Shown here one piece after another: positions 8,916 through 17,422 of a stretch of DNA of 64,000 nt. The position numbers and the translations under genes are program-made. A model generated the notes under the pieces. It had not been told where the DNA came from and did no database searches. It saw only the letters and a program-made list of their open reading frames with translations. Each line of letters begins with the position of its first letter. Position 1 is the first letter of the stretch. Source of the stretch: Neopusillimonas maritima (GTDB lineage Bacteria; Pseudomonadota; Gammaproteobacteria; Burkholderiales; Burkholderiaceae_B); contig NZ_NQOU01000003.1 in the NCBI RefSeq assembly GCF_003576595.1, positions 248,001-312,000 on the forward strand. Reading direction: 5' to 3'.

Positions 8916-9310
8916 AGTACGCGTTTATTCAGCAACTTTCGACTCACTATGCCGTGCGCCGGCTCTGTCAGGTACTCGAGGTTCACGTAAGCGGGTACTA
9001 CGCCTGGCTACGCAACCCCCATAGCCAACGACATCATGAAGACCAACGGCTGCTGACACTAGTCAGACCCTCCTGGTTTGAGAGCGGGCGGGTCTATGGA
9101 TACCGCAAAGTTCATCATGATTTACGTGCCTTGGGCGAGACATGTAGTCGTCATCGGGTAGCGCGTTTGATGCGCGGCCAAGGCTGGCGTGCTCAGGTTG
9201 GGTACCGGCGCCGACCCGGTTTTTACGGCGGTGCGGCACACAACGTAGTAACCAATGTCCTTGACAGGCAGTTTGATGTGGCTGCGCCTAACATGGCGTG
9301 GGTAACTGAC
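8882..9310 (+). pseudogene. IS3-family transposase OrfB, truncated
   Basis: The -1 frame after the slippery site encodes the N-terminal part of OrfB: a YAVRRLCQVLEVHVSGYYAW helix, a YGYRKVHHDLRALG HTH_21-like segment, and then RRRPGFYGGAAHN. Family similarity ends at NMAWVTD, which contains the first catalytic Asp. The next 28 codons (to a stop at 9394) do not look like transposase and are readthrough into foreign DNA. About two thirds of the catalytic domain is missing, so the gene is dead. Confidence 0.85.
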
Positions 9311-9315
9311 CCCAA

Positions 9316-9340
9316 GTTATCCCCACAATCTGTGGATAAC
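9316..9340. repeat. Inverted repeat resembling paired DnaA boxes
   Basis: GTTATCCCCACA, then ATC, then TGTGGATAAC. The right arm contains TGTGGATAA, the exact complement of the DnaA box TTATCCACA; the left arm is one base off. It begins a few bases after the IS breakpoint. The 9341-9409 stretch holds no recognisable gene. Confidence 0.6.
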
Positions 9341-9409
9341 GCTTTCTATAAGTTGCTCATCTTTTTGCGAAATGCACCGAAATACAGGCATTGAGGGTTA
9401 CACGATTAA

Positions 9410-9541
9410 AAAATAACCACGTATACATCCACACCGCTTGCCTCAGGTGACTTTAGCAAGGATCAAGCTTTGTCTGAGCAGGTAAGAGAGCAAGTCTGGG
9501 AGTTCGCCCAACAGTTCAAACGTAAAAGCGAGCAGCAATGA
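9410..9541 (+). pseudogene. 3' remnant of an unidentified gene upstream of the DUF1173 gene
   Basis: A frame open from 9410 ends at a TGA (9539-9541) that overlaps the ATG of the DUF1173 gene as ATGA. It encodes about 43 hydrophilic residues ending in VWEFAQQFKRKSEQQ, which look like a genuine charged C-terminus. There is no start codon, and an in-frame TAA precedes it. The arrangement suggests that a co-translated upstream gene lost its 5' part in the event that also cut the IS3 element. The family is not recognised. Confidence 0.5.
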
Positions 9542-10827
9542 AAGACCAACGTATTTACCCAGTCCAAATTAGCTTGGGTGAACAAACCCAAACATACAGC
9601 CCAGCCTTTCAGACAGAAACCCAATTTAGCCAGGCCTGGAAAAAGGTTCTGATGATGGCTCACGGTAAAGCTGTCGTGCGCTGCCAGTGTTTAGGCGAAG
9701 GCGAAAAGCGACTTTCCGTTCACAGCCGATCTAATTCGGATCACTTTCACCTTGCCCGCTTTCCAGACACTGGACCTGAGCATGCTGAAGACTGCATATT
9801 CTTCGGCGTCGATCCAAACGCCTCCGGCCTTGGTGCCTACAAGCGCGGTGTTGTCGAAGAACTGGACGACGGCAACGTCAAAATCAAGCTAAAAGTCGGT
9901 TTGCAACAACGCCTTACCAAAGCCCTCGACGAAAGCGACGTAACACCGAATGGGCCGGCAACATCAAAAAGTACGCGCTCCGGCCAATCCAGCATGACTT
10001 TGTTGGGTCTACTTCATTATCTTTGGACGCAAGCTGGACTTAACACTTGGACACCTGCCATGCAGGGCAAGCGCACACTGGGCGTGGTGCATCATCATTT
10101 GATGCGTATAGCAATGAGTACTTATGCCGGTAGGGTAAAACTGTCACAGAACTTGCTCATCGGCACACCTGTGGCCGAAGGCAGTCAACCTAGATTGAAT
10201 CAGGCTAAAGCACATGCTGCCGCAGACGAGCGACGTCGACTGGTTGTCATTGCACCACTTGCAAAATATAAAGAAGGAATAGAAAACGCCGACACGGTAC
10301 CGATTTCCGGTTTTCATGGTATTCCCCACCTAATCTTGTCTGAAGAACTACGCGCAACGGTACTACACCGATTTTCGCGAGAAATGAATGCTTGGATTGC
10401 CGCTAATCCAATCATAGCGGTTATTCAAACCGATCCGCCCAAACGAAGCGGCGCTCACCTACAAGCCGATGTCATTGATATGGCATTAATGGGGATGACT
10501 AAAGACTGGATACCAGTAGATTCTGGCTTTGAGTCGCTGGTTGCAGAAAAACTAGTGGCTGAAAACCGTAAGTTTGAAAAGCCACTTCGCTTTGATAGCG
10601 ATGAGGCCGTGTTTCCAGACTTCTGGCTCAAGGATCGCGGAGCGCCCGTACCTATGGAAGTATGGGGTATGGCCACTGAAGCGTATCAGACTCGTAAAAA
10701 GGAAAAAATCGCCCACTATGACCAAACTTATGGCCCCGGTAACTGGTGGTCCTGGAACGGTGCGGCTGGTGATCAAATTCCTGACTTCCCAACGACAACA
10801 TTACCCCCTGAGCGCGGCGTACCCTAA
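9538..10827 (+). CDS. DUF1173 family protein of integrative elements
   Basis: A 429-residue protein of the DUF1173 family, seen mainly on integrative elements and plasmids of proteobacteria; function unknown. The N-terminus has a possible metal-binding cluster (C49, C51, H62, H69, H71, H82, C86). The C-terminus carries a layout like a PD-(D/E)xK nuclease core: E332 on a helix, then P360-D361 in FPDFWL, then E374 in PMEVWGM, then a basic RKKEKIAHY helix. The usual Lys after the second acid is Trp376 here. The start overlaps the stop of the upstream remnant (ATGA). The nuclease idea is inference. Confidence 0.75.
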   Translation: MKDQRIYPVQISLGEQTQTYSPAFQTETQFSQAWKKVLMMAHGKAVVRCQCLGEGEKRLSVHSRSNSDHFHLARFPDTGPEHAEDCIFFGVDPNASGLGAYKRGVVEELDDGNVKIKLKVGLQQRLTKALDESDVTPNGPATSKSTRSGQSSMTLLGLLHYLWTQAGLNTWTPAMQGKRTLGVVHHHLMRIAMSTYAGRVKLSQNLLIGTPVAEGSQPRLNQAKAHAAADERRRLVVIAPLAKYKEGIENADTVPISGFHGIPHLILSEELRATVLHRFSREMNAWIAANPIIAVIQTDPPKRSGAHLQADVIDMALMGMTKDWIPVDSGFESLVAEKLVAENRKFEKPLRFDSDEAVFPDFWLKDRGAPVPMEVWGMATEAYQTRKKEKIAHYDQTYGPGNWWSWNGAAGDQIPDFPTTTLPPERGVP

Positions 10828-10860
10828 GTATTTCGCACTGATTAACAAGGTAATCATCCC

Positions 10861-11109
10861 GTGAATAGTGTACCCACCCATAAAAGTGGCATTTCTGACG
10901 AGCAGTGCGTCCAAGTCTATGTCATCTTCAAAACTGCCGAGCAAGCTAGTCTACTTGAGCGCCTAATTAAGCGAATCACGCGAAGCGATCTACGAGCACT
11001 CATGTTCGCAGAAACAGAAATTAATCCGTTGCTATCGGCCCTTGGATCTGTACGAGCACCGATTAAAGAGCTACGTATAGTCACCTTACAAAAGCCGAGC
11101 GACTCATAG
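10861..11109 (+). CDS. Hypothetical small protein in integrase region
   Basis: An 82-residue protein with a GTG start and a weak AAGG upstream. It is mixed helical and charged (QASLLERLIKRITRSDLRAL in the middle), without membrane segment or cysteine pairs. It lies between the DUF1173 gene and the DUF4224 gene on the same strand, so it is probably an accessory gene of the same element. No family is recognised. Coding status is supported by spacing and reading direction only. Confidence 0.5.
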   Translation: MNSVPTHKSGISDEQCVQVYVIFKTAEQASLLERLIKRITRSDLRALMFAETEINPLLSALGSVRAPIKELRIVTLQKPSDS

Positions 11110-11146
11110 TTGTTGCTCAATAGCCATTTGTGATCGAGTGTAAGTT

Positions 11147-11365
11147 ATGTCTGCCTATCTAACCCCCCCAGAACTCGAAGATCTGACCGGATATAAAATT
11201 AAATCAGCTGTATTACGCTGGCTCGATCGGCACAAATGGCCTTATGTCGTCGGTGGTGCCGATGGATGGCCACGGGTACTGCGTCAATACCGCGACCAGC
11301 GCCTTCTAGGTATGAACAACAACACAGTCAGAAGAAAGGCTGAGCCAAACTGGACAAAGCCATGA
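11147..11365 (+). CDS. DUF4224 protein next to integrase
   Basis: A 72-residue protein matching the DUF4224 pattern: LTPPELEDLTGYKIKSAVLR, then WLDRHKWPYVVGGADGWPRV. This small family regularly sits directly upstream of tyrosine integrases in prophages and islands, and may act as a recombination directionality factor (excisionase-like) or regulator. Its stop codon overlaps the integrase start as ATGA, so the two are made together. The excisionase role is inferred from size and position. Confidence 0.8.
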   Translation: MSAYLTPPELEDLTGYKIKSAVLRWLDRHKWPYVVGGADGWPRVLRQYRDQRLLGMNNNTVRRKAEPNWTKP

Positions 11366-12405
11366 TTGCGAGACGTACTAAGAATAAGCAACTGGGCTTA
11401 TTACCCCGAATGGATGCCAGAAAGCGCGTCAAGGGTGGTTATACCTATCGGTATCTAACATATGATCGCAAATACATTAATCTCGGTCATGATCGAGCCG
11501 AAGCAATTCTTAAAGTTCTCGAAATGGAACGCCGCGCACCTACCACTGGTACTGTTCAAGAGATGGTGGAAACGTACCTACAGAGCACAACGTTCTATGA
11601 GAAAGGGAAACGGACTCAAGAAGACTACCTGCGACACAGCAAGCAAATTTTGCGTGTCTTTGGTGAAATGCAGGTTGACGATGTCACTCCACCCCATATA
11701 GCCCGATATTTGCGCATGGAGCGCAAAGAGGCGCCTGTTCAAGCTAATCGAGAGATCGCGTTTCTATCCTCGTGTTTTCAAGAAGGAATAGAGCAAGGCC
11801 TTGCATTGAAAAATCCCTGCAGGGAAGTGCGACGCAATACTGAAAGACCGCGTTCGCGCCTGCCTGAATCAGATGAAATCAAGTCATTCATGAAGATTGC
11901 GAAGGCGCGCGGCGCCGGGTCTGAACTAATCGGGTGTATGGCAAAGTTCGCAGCGTTAACTGGTCGGCGCCGTGCGGAATTTCTGTCGTTACGAAAAGAT
12001 GCCATCGGCCCCGACGGTATTAACTTCAACTACGCTAAATCAACAGCTAGCCAAGCCACCAGAAAAGGCTTAATTCCCATGAGCCCGGCCTTGGAGTCAT
12101 TACTTCGAGATATCGAAGAAATAAAACGTCCGGGCAAAAACCCATTGAAATCAATCTACGTGTTTGCAAATCGCAGAGGTCAGCCTTACACCGAGCAAGG
12201 TTTCAAATCGATGTGGGCAAAAATAATGCACAAGTGGCTCAAAGAAGACAAGAGCCGTGAAAGATTCACATTTCACGACTTACGGGCTTACTACGTTACT
12301 CACATGGTTGAGGCCGAGAGAAACCCAGAAACCCATGCAAATCCGGCAACGACAAAACGGGTTTATGATCGGCGAAGAGTAGTGAAAGTACAGGCCTTAG
12401 AATAG
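11362..12405 (+). CDS. Tyrosine-type site-specific integrase
   Basis: A 347-residue phage-type integrase. The N-terminal part has an arm-binding-like segment, then a SAM-like core-binding domain (about 65-150). The catalytic domain shows Arg in TGRRRAEFLSL, His/Arg in FHDLRAYYVTHM and a Tyr in TTKRVYDRR near the C-terminus, the R-H-R-Y set of active recombinases. It ends 71 bp from the 3' end of tRNA-His, which is the expected attachment site for an integrase in this orientation. It appears intact, so the island could in principle still excise if both ends remain. Confidence 0.93.
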   Translation: MIARRTKNKQLGLLPRMDARKRVKGGYTYRYLTYDRKYINLGHDRAEAILKVLEMERRAPTTGTVQEMVETYLQSTTFYEKGKRTQEDYLRHSKQILRVFGEMQVDDVTPPHIARYLRMERKEAPVQANREIAFLSSCFQEGIEQGLALKNPCREVRRNTERPRSRLPESDEIKSFMKIAKARGAGSELIGCMAKFAALTGRRRAEFLSLRKDAIGPDGINFNYAKSTASQATRKGLIPMSPALESLLRDIEEIKRPGKNPLKSIYVFANRRGQPYTEQGFKSMWAKIMHKWLKEDKSRERFTFHDLRAYYVTHMVEAERNPETHANPATTKRVYDRRRVVKVQALE

Positions 12406-12408
12406 GCC

Positions 12409-12438
12409 ATGTCACCAAATTGGTGTCATGTCACCAAA
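12409..12438. repeat. Short direct repeats next to the integrase stop
   Basis: ATGTCACCAAA occurs at 12409-12419 and again at 12428-12438; TTGGTGTCA between them also pairs with the copies. The position between integrase and tRNA-His fits an arm-type or core site of an attachment region, but this is a guess. Confidence 0.4.
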
Positions 12439-12467
12439 ACGGGTTTCGGAAAAACTCCCGAAACCCG
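12436..12467 (-). terminator. Rho-independent terminator after tRNA-His
   Basis: Arms CGGGTTTCGG (12440-12449) and CCGAAACCCG (12458-12467) form a perfect 10-bp stem with an 8-nt loop. On the minus strand a TTTT run follows, directly downstream of tRNA-His. Confidence 0.8.
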
Positions 12468-12476
12468 CTTAAAATC

Positions 12477-12553
12477 TGGGGTGACCGATGGGGCTCGAAC
12501 CCACGACAACCGGAATCACAATCCGGGACTCTACCAACTGAGCTACGGTCACC
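12477..12553 (-). tRNA. tRNA-His (GTG)
   Basis: A 77-nt cloverleaf read on the minus strand from GGTGACCGTAGCTCAG to an encoded CCA. The anticodon loop is TTGTGAT, giving anticodon GTG. The extra 5' G paired with the C before CCA is the identity mark of tRNA-His. Its 3' end faces the integrase gene and is the probable insertion site of the island. Confidence 0.95.
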
Positions 12554-12725
12554 ATTGGTTTTACTGCTGTCGCAAAACACAAAATGCGTGCTGCGAAGAA
12601 TCGAGATTCTAACACGAAATTCGAACCTATATTGCCAACTTATATATACTTCGCCTGTGCAGCACGGAAAGTTCAAACCCGCTTTTGCAGCGCACACCCG
12701 AAATCTCAGGCGATACACAAGATTA

Positions 12726-14180
12726 ATGACTGCTATTGATACCCTGCTCTCTGCATACTGGCCCCATATTGCATTTCTTACCAGCCTGTGTATTGGTGCA
12801 GTTGCGGCCGTTCATGCCGCCATGACGAAAACCGATGTTCGCGCCGCCATTGGTTGGGTCGGCGTTATTCTTCTTTCCCCGTTTTTTGGCGCATTGTTCT
12901 ATATTATTGCGGGCATCAACCGGGTGCGAAAAGACCAGATTTCCCAGCAACGCGATGCCGCGCTGAAAGAGTATGGTGCCTCAACCACCCAAACCATCAC
13001 AAGCGTCTCGCAGTATTCCGCCCCGCAGTTCGAATCGCTTAAAATCCTTGGCGACACAATCGGCCACTTTCCACTTTTAATTGGGAATCGGGCCACTATG
13101 CTGCAAAGCGGAGACGAAACCTACCCGGCGATGCTTAAGGCCATTGAGCAGGCGCGACACAGTATTGTGCTGCAAAGCTACATCTTCGATCACGATAGTG
13201 AAGGTATCAAGCTGGCTGAAGCGCTGGAACGGGCGCAAAATCGCGGGGTACAAATCCGGGTGCTTATTGATGCGGTAGGTTCCAAATACTCGCGCCCGCC
13301 TATGATTCGCACGTTGCGCAAAAAGAAAATTCCTTGTGCACTGTTCATGACCAACCCGCTGGGCATGCGGATGCCTTATGCCAATTTGCGCAGTCACCGC
13401 AAAATTCTGGTGGCGGATGGCGAAATTGGCTTCACCGGCGGCATGAATATTCGCGCAGGGTTTGTGAAGGCCATTGCCGGTAGCAAGGCCACCCGTGACA
13501 CACATTTTTGTTTTGAGGGCCCCATTGTGGCCCAGTTAATGGCTGTTTTCGCGCACGATTGGCGTTTCACCACCCGGGAGATACTGCCGGTTGACGAATG
13601 GTGCAGCAAACAATGGGCTACCACGAACGGCTCAGTGCCGGCGCGCGGCATCCGTTCGGGCCCCGACCGCAACATTGGCAGCAATCACAGCATGCTGCTT
13701 GGGGCGTTTGCCGTCGCCCAAAGCCATATTCGTATTCAATCGCCCTATTTCCTGCCCGACATTACTTTGCTGGGCGCCATTGCCACGGCCGCGCGGAGGG
13801 GTATTCAGGTCGATATCGTTTTACCGGGCGAAAACAATTTGCGTCTGGTCAGTTATGCCATGATGGCCCAGATCGATCAGGTGATTAAAAGTGGGTGCCG
13901 TGTCTGGCTCAATCAGGACACGTTCAACCATTCGAAACTTATCACGGTCGATAATGCCTGGTCTTATATTGGATCATCCAATATCGACCCGCGCAGTCTT
14001 CGGTTAAATTTCGAGCTTGATGTTGAAATGTACGATCGCAACCTCGCCCAACAGATATCCGCGCAAATCGACCATGAAATTAGCCACGCACAACGGCTAA
14101 CGCTTGATCAGCTTCAAGCCATCCCCTTCGTGAAAAAGCTGCGCAATAAAATTATCTGGCTGGCGTCACCCTATCTTTAG
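12726..14180 (+). CDS. cls: Cardiolipin synthase (phospholipase D family)
   Basis: A 484-residue membrane enzyme that joins phosphatidyl groups into cardiolipin. Two N-terminal membrane helices (about 10-35 and 42-62) precede a PLD nuclease N-terminal domain. Two HKD active sites follow: [17 protein letters not shown] and [19 protein letters not shown]. The ATG at 12726 is the natural start; the frame is open further upstream but that would run through the antisense of tRNA-His. The 3' end overlaps the convergent bioD by 15 bp. Confidence 0.93.
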   Translation: MTAIDTLLSAYWPHIAFLTSLCIGAVAAVHAAMTKTDVRAAIGWVGVILLSPFFGALFYIIAGINRVRKDQISQQRDAALKEYGASTTQTITSVSQYSAPQFESLKILGDTIGHFPLLIGNRATMLQSGDETYPAMLKAIEQARHSIVLQSYIFDHDSEGIKLAEALERAQNRGVQIRVLIDAVGSKYSRPPMIRTLRKKKIPCALFMTNPLGMRMPYANLRSHRKILVADGEIGFTGGMNIRAGFVKAIAGSKATRDTHFCFEGPIVAQLMAVFAHDWRFTTREILPVDEWCSKQWATTNGSVPARGIRSGPDRNIGSNHSMLLGAFAVAQSHIRIQSPYFLPDITLLGAIATAARRGIQVDIVLPGENNLRLVSYAMMAQIDQVIKSGCRVWLNQDTFNHSKLITVDNAWSYIGSSNIDPRSLRLNFELDVEMYDRNLAQQISAQIDHEISHAQRLTLDQLQAIPFVKKLRNKIIWLASPYL

Positions 14181-14864
14181 GCAACCTATATCCAGATAAC
14201 CGGCCGCCAATTTCGCGCTGGGTTCGTTAAAACGCGGGATACAGCCAAGACACGGCGCAGCTAACGCGTCACGCAAGGTTTGAATATTTTCGTCGCGATA
14301 AGGCATCGCCGGATCAACGGTATTGGCCACCCAGCCGGCAAGCATCAGGCCGCGCGAGCGAATCGCTTCGGCTGTTAACAAGGCATGACTAATGCAGCCC
14401 AATCGCAATCCAACCACCATCACAACCGGCAAACCCAACGCCACCACCACATCAGCCATGTTTGCTTCAGACGAAAGCGGCACGCAAAAACCGCCGACCC
14501 CTTCCACAATGATCGTATCGGCCCTTTGCGCGGCAACTTTATAAGCCTGCTGGATCACATCGACACGCATGACAACACCATTTTTTTGCGCAGCAATATG
14601 GGGGGCAATAGGCTCATCCCACAGGTATGGCGTCATTTCATTTTCAGGAAGGGCCACATTCGCTTGCGCGCGCAGCAACTCAATATCTTCGTTAACGCGA
14701 ACACCGTTGTGTAATGTCACGCCTGCGGCAACCGGCTTCATGGCGGCAACCCGCAGCCCGGCCTGCACAAAGGAATACAACAAGGCCGACGAAACCAGCG
14801 TTTTACCAATTTCGGTGTCCGTTCCCGTTACAAAGAAAGCGTGTTTTGAAATAGACACAATCAA
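14166..14864 (-). CDS. bioD: Dethiobiotin synthetase
   Basis: A 232-residue ATP-dependent enzyme that closes the ureido ring of dethiobiotin from diaminopelargonate and CO2. The P-loop is GTDTEIGKT near residues 14-22, with MKPVAAGV and [12 protein letters not shown] further on, as in BioD. The start is not ATG: TTG at 14864 or, better spaced after GGGG, GTG at 14858. Last gene of bioA-bioF-bioD, 6 nt after bioF. Its end overlaps the convergent cls gene. Confidence 0.92.
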   Translation of the reverse strand: MIVSISKHAFFVTGTDTEIGKTLVSSALLYSFVQAGLRVAAMKPVAAGVTLHNGVRVNEDIELLRAQANVALPENEMTPYLWDEPIAPHIAAQKNGVVMRVDVIQQAYKVAAQRADTIIVEGVGGFCVPLSSEANMADVVVALGLPVVMVVGLRLGCISHALLTAEAIRSRGLMLAGWVANTVDPAMPYRDENIQTLRDALAAPCLGCIPRFNEPSAKLAAGYLDIGCLKIG

Positions 14865-14870
14865 CTACCC

Positions 14871-16064
14871 CTACGTTGCATATTCTTGTTCAGCTTGAAC
14901 CACCGCACGGGCCAGGCGAGTGACCTCGTTACGCGTATGCGCAGCTGAAAGGGTGATCCGCAAACGTGCAGTATCGGCAGGAACAGTGGGAGGCCGAATA
15001 GCGGGCACCCACAGGCCCTGATTCCAAAGAAACGAGCCCACTTGAAACGCCAATTCATTCCCCCCGATAATAACGGGCTGAATCGCCGTATCGGATTCCG
15101 GCGCCTGCCACTTCTGCAAATGCAAATATTGTTTAAGAGTGGCCTGATGCGCCGCCAGAGACGCCCTTCGCTGCCGCCCCTGCGTTCCCGTGATCAGATC
15201 TAGACTGGTTTGCAACGCATGCGCCAAAGCCGGGGCCGCCGCAGTTGTATAAATATAGGAACGCGCTTGTTGCACAATCCATTCAACAAGTTGCTCGTTT
15301 GCCACCACAAACGCCCCGGATACCCCGGCGGCCTTGCCCAACGTTCCCATATAAATCAAGTTGACGTACTGCAAAGACAAGACTTCAAGCACCCCCAGCC
15401 CGTGCTCACCCAACACACCAAACCCATGTGCATCGTCAACGACCAAAATCGCATCGTATTGCCCACATAACTCCGCCAGCTCCCGCAGAGGTGCAAGATT
15501 GCCGTCCATGCTGAACACGCTGTCTGTTACAACCACCCGCATCGCCGCCGGCGTTTCGGACAACAGCCGGCCCAGATGGGTAACGTCAGCGTGCTCATAA
15601 ATACATGTTTTGGCACGCGCGAGCTTTAAACCATCGATAATCGACGCATGGTTTAAACGCTCGGAGAAAAAGACCGTTTCGTGTTCCAGTCGTGCCAAAG
15701 AAGTCATCACGGCAAGGTTCGCCATATAGCCGGTAGACAAATACAAGGCACGGGGAGAATCGAAATAACGTGAGTACAGTTGCGCCAGACGCGCCTCGAG
15801 CAGGGCATGCGCGTGCGAATGACCACTGATTAAATGAGATGCGCCACTTCCCGCCCCGTACCGCTGCGCGCCCTCTTGCAACGCTGCAATGATCTCGGGA
15901 TGCGAAGCCAGCCCAAGATAATCATTGCTGCAAAACGCCAACATGTCGCGTTCATTCACACGAACTTTGGGGCCGCAGGCCGTCTCGACCTGCCGCAACC
16001 GGCGGCGCAAGCCTTGCTGATCCAATGCCGCCAGGCGCTGTGCAATACGGGTCGACAGATCCAT
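14871..16064 (-). CDS. bioF: 8-amino-7-oxononanoate synthase
   Basis: A 397-residue PLP enzyme that condenses pimeloyl-ACP (or CoA) with alanine in biotin synthesis. It shows CSNDYLGLASHPE at the N-terminus, the HLISGHSHAH segment, VVDDAHGFGVLGEHG with the PLP-contacting Asp/His, and the Schiff-base Lys in MGTLGKAAGVSGAF. Length is normal. It starts 5 nt after bioA, so the genes form one transcript. No bioB, bioC or bioH lies beside it in this window. Confidence 0.94.
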   Translation of the reverse strand: MDLSTRIAQRLAALDQQGLRRRLRQVETACGPKVRVNERDMLAFCSNDYLGLASHPEIIAALQEGAQRYGAGSGASHLISGHSHAHALLEARLAQLYSRYFDSPRALYLSTGYMANLAVMTSLARLEHETVFFSERLNHASIIDGLKLARAKTCIYEHADVTHLGRLLSETPAAMRVVVTDSVFSMDGNLAPLRELAELCGQYDAILVVDDAHGFGVLGEHGLGVLEVLSLQYVNLIYMGTLGKAAGVSGAFVVANEQLVEWIVQQARSYIYTTAAAPALAHALQTSLDLITGTQGRQRRASLAAHQATLKQYLHLQKWQAPESDTAIQPVIIGGNELAFQVGSFLWNQGLWVPAIRPPTVPADTARLRITLSAAHTRNEVTRLARAVVQAEQEYAT

Positions 16065-16069
16065 TATCT

Positions 16070-17422
16070 TTAACTTAATACCTGATGCAAAACGGCATGT
16101 ACGCCATTTGCCAAAAACGCAATTTCCGTATCACTTAGGATATACGGCGGCATAAGATACACCGTTGTACCTATCGGCCTGATCAATAAACCGTTCAACA
16201 GGGCTACCGAGAAAAACTGCCGTGAAAACTGCGAAGCCGCCACCGGATCGTTGAACTCGACATCGAAGGCCCAAATCATTCCCTGCCGGCGGAAATGCTT
16301 CACCCGAGGATGCGCTTTAACCGGTGCGAGCGCCTGACTGAGCTGATCGGCTTTAACCAGATTGCCCTGCAAAACATTGTCCTGCTCGAATATATCAAGC
16401 GTTGCAAGCGCTGCGCGACATGCAAGCGGATTTCCCGTATACGAATGTGAATGCAAAAAGCCCCGCGTTAATTCATCGCTATAAAACGCGCTGTAGATCT
16501 CGTTCGTTGTCATCACCAGCGACAACGGTAAATAGCCCCCGCTAATGCCTTTGGACAGGCAGATATAGTCGGGCCAAATCTCTGCCTGCTCGCAGGCGAA
16601 AAACGTTCCCGTACGACCACAGCCTACCGCGATTTCATCGGCAATTAAATGCACGTGATAGCGATCACACAGCTTACGCAGACCCGCCAGATAAGACGGT
16701 TCATACATGGCCATGCCGGTGGCGCATTGCACCAGCGGTTCGACAATAATAGACGCAATCCTGTCGGCTCGCTGCTGAAATAACGCCTCTACTTCATTCA
16801 GGGCAGCCTGCACAACGTTGCCTTCGGGCACATTTTGCCGGGCATCGGGCGACATCACCACGTGCGCCTGCCCCAACAAGGGACCATAAGCATCACGAAA
16901 CAGGGCCACATCGGTTACCGCCAACGCCCCCAGTGTTTCACCGTGATAACTACCCCGCAAGCATACAAATTCGCACTTTTCCGGATGACCTGAATTACGC
17001 CAGAAATGAAAGCTCATCTTGAGTGCAATCTCAACCGCCGAGGCACCGTCGGAGGCATAAAAGCAATGGCCCAAATGGTTTCCGGTAAGCGCACCAAGCC
17101 GCTCTGACAAAAGCACAACCGGCTCGTGTGTGAAACCCGCCAGCATGGCATGTTCAAGTTGGTCGAGTTGCTGTTTTAACGCATGATTAATGCGCGGATT
17201 GGCATGGCCGAAAAGATTCACCCACCATGAGCTGACCGCATCAAGCAACCGCCGCCCTTCATGGTCGAACAACCAGGCGCCCTGCCCGCGCGCCAGCGAT
17301 ACAAGCGGAATGTGCTCGTGATGCTGCATTTGCGTGCAAGGATGCCAAACACTTTGCAGGCTACGGTGCACCCAGTCGGGCTGAAACGTTTCAGATGACA
17401 CGTTACCCCCGTTAGCGGGCAT
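16070..17422 (-). CDS. bioA: Adenosylmethionine-8-amino-7-oxononanoate aminotransferase
   Basis: A 450-residue class III aminotransferase that makes 7,8-diaminopelargonate using S-adenosylmethionine as amino donor. Visible signatures are HPCTQMQHHE near the N-terminus, the DAVSSWWVNLFGHANP substrate segment, LIADEIAVGCGRTG with the PLP Asp, and the PLP Lys in CLSKGISGGYLPLSL. The ATG at 17422 overlaps the 3' end of the upstream hydrolase gene by 11 bp; a longer reading to 17467 would overlap more and adds an atypical tail. Translation is probably coupled to the hydrolase. Confidence 0.94.
   Translation of the reverse strand: MPANGGNVSSETFQPDWVHRSLQSVWHPCTQMQHHEHIPLVSLARGQGAWLFDHEGRRLLDAVSSWWVNLFGHANPRINHALKQQLDQLEHAMLAGFTHEPVVLLSERLGALTGNHLGHCFYASDGASAVEIALKMSFHFWRNSGHPEKCEFVCLRGSYHGETLGALAVTDVALFRDAYGPLLGQAHVVMSPDARQNVPEGNVVQAALNEVEALFQQRADRIASIIVEPLVQCATGMAMYEPSYLAGLRKLCDRYHVHLIADEIAVGCGRTGTFFACEQAEIWPDYICLSKGISGGYLPLSLVMTTNEIYSAFYSDELTRGFLHSHSYTGNPLACRAALATLDIFEQDNVLQGNLVKADQLSQALAPVKAHPRVKHFRRQGMIWAFDVEFNDPVAASQFSRQFFSVALLNGLLIRPIGTTVYLMPPYILSDTEIAFLANGVHAVLHQVLS

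Larger units (their letters stand above)
8576..9312 (+). mobile_element. Truncated IS3-family insertion sequence
   Basis: The element has an intact orfA, an A6G frameshift site and the first third of orfB. Coding similarity to IS3 transposases stops abruptly after NMAWVTD at about 9310. The catalytic DDE core beyond the first Asp and the right inverted repeat are missing. The left end is placed at TGAATCGGCCAGGG (8576) by analogy with IS3 ends that start TGA; this is approximate. The 8360-8575 stretch between copS and the element shows nothing recognisable. Confidence 0.8.
1..12480. other. Genomic island at tRNA-His (right end), copper cargo
   Basis: The intact integrase ends 71 bp from the 3' end of tRNA-His. 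On the island side lie DUF4224, DUF1173, IS debris and the copper operon with its regulator; on the other side lie ordinary genes (cls, bio). The left end is outside the window or unrecognised; no second copy of the tRNA-His 3' end was noticed. Whether the copper and glycosyltransferase genes belong to the same insertion is inference. Confidence 0.6.

Noticed and set aside
9311-9394. C-terminal end of the OrfB frame
   Set aside because: After NMAWVTD the 28 residues do not resemble IS3 transposase; this is readthrough past the breakpoint.
12420-12725. Upstream extension of the cardiolipin synthase frame
   Set aside because: It would run through the antisense strand of tRNA-His and the terminator; the ATG at 12726 gives the usual N-terminal membrane helix.
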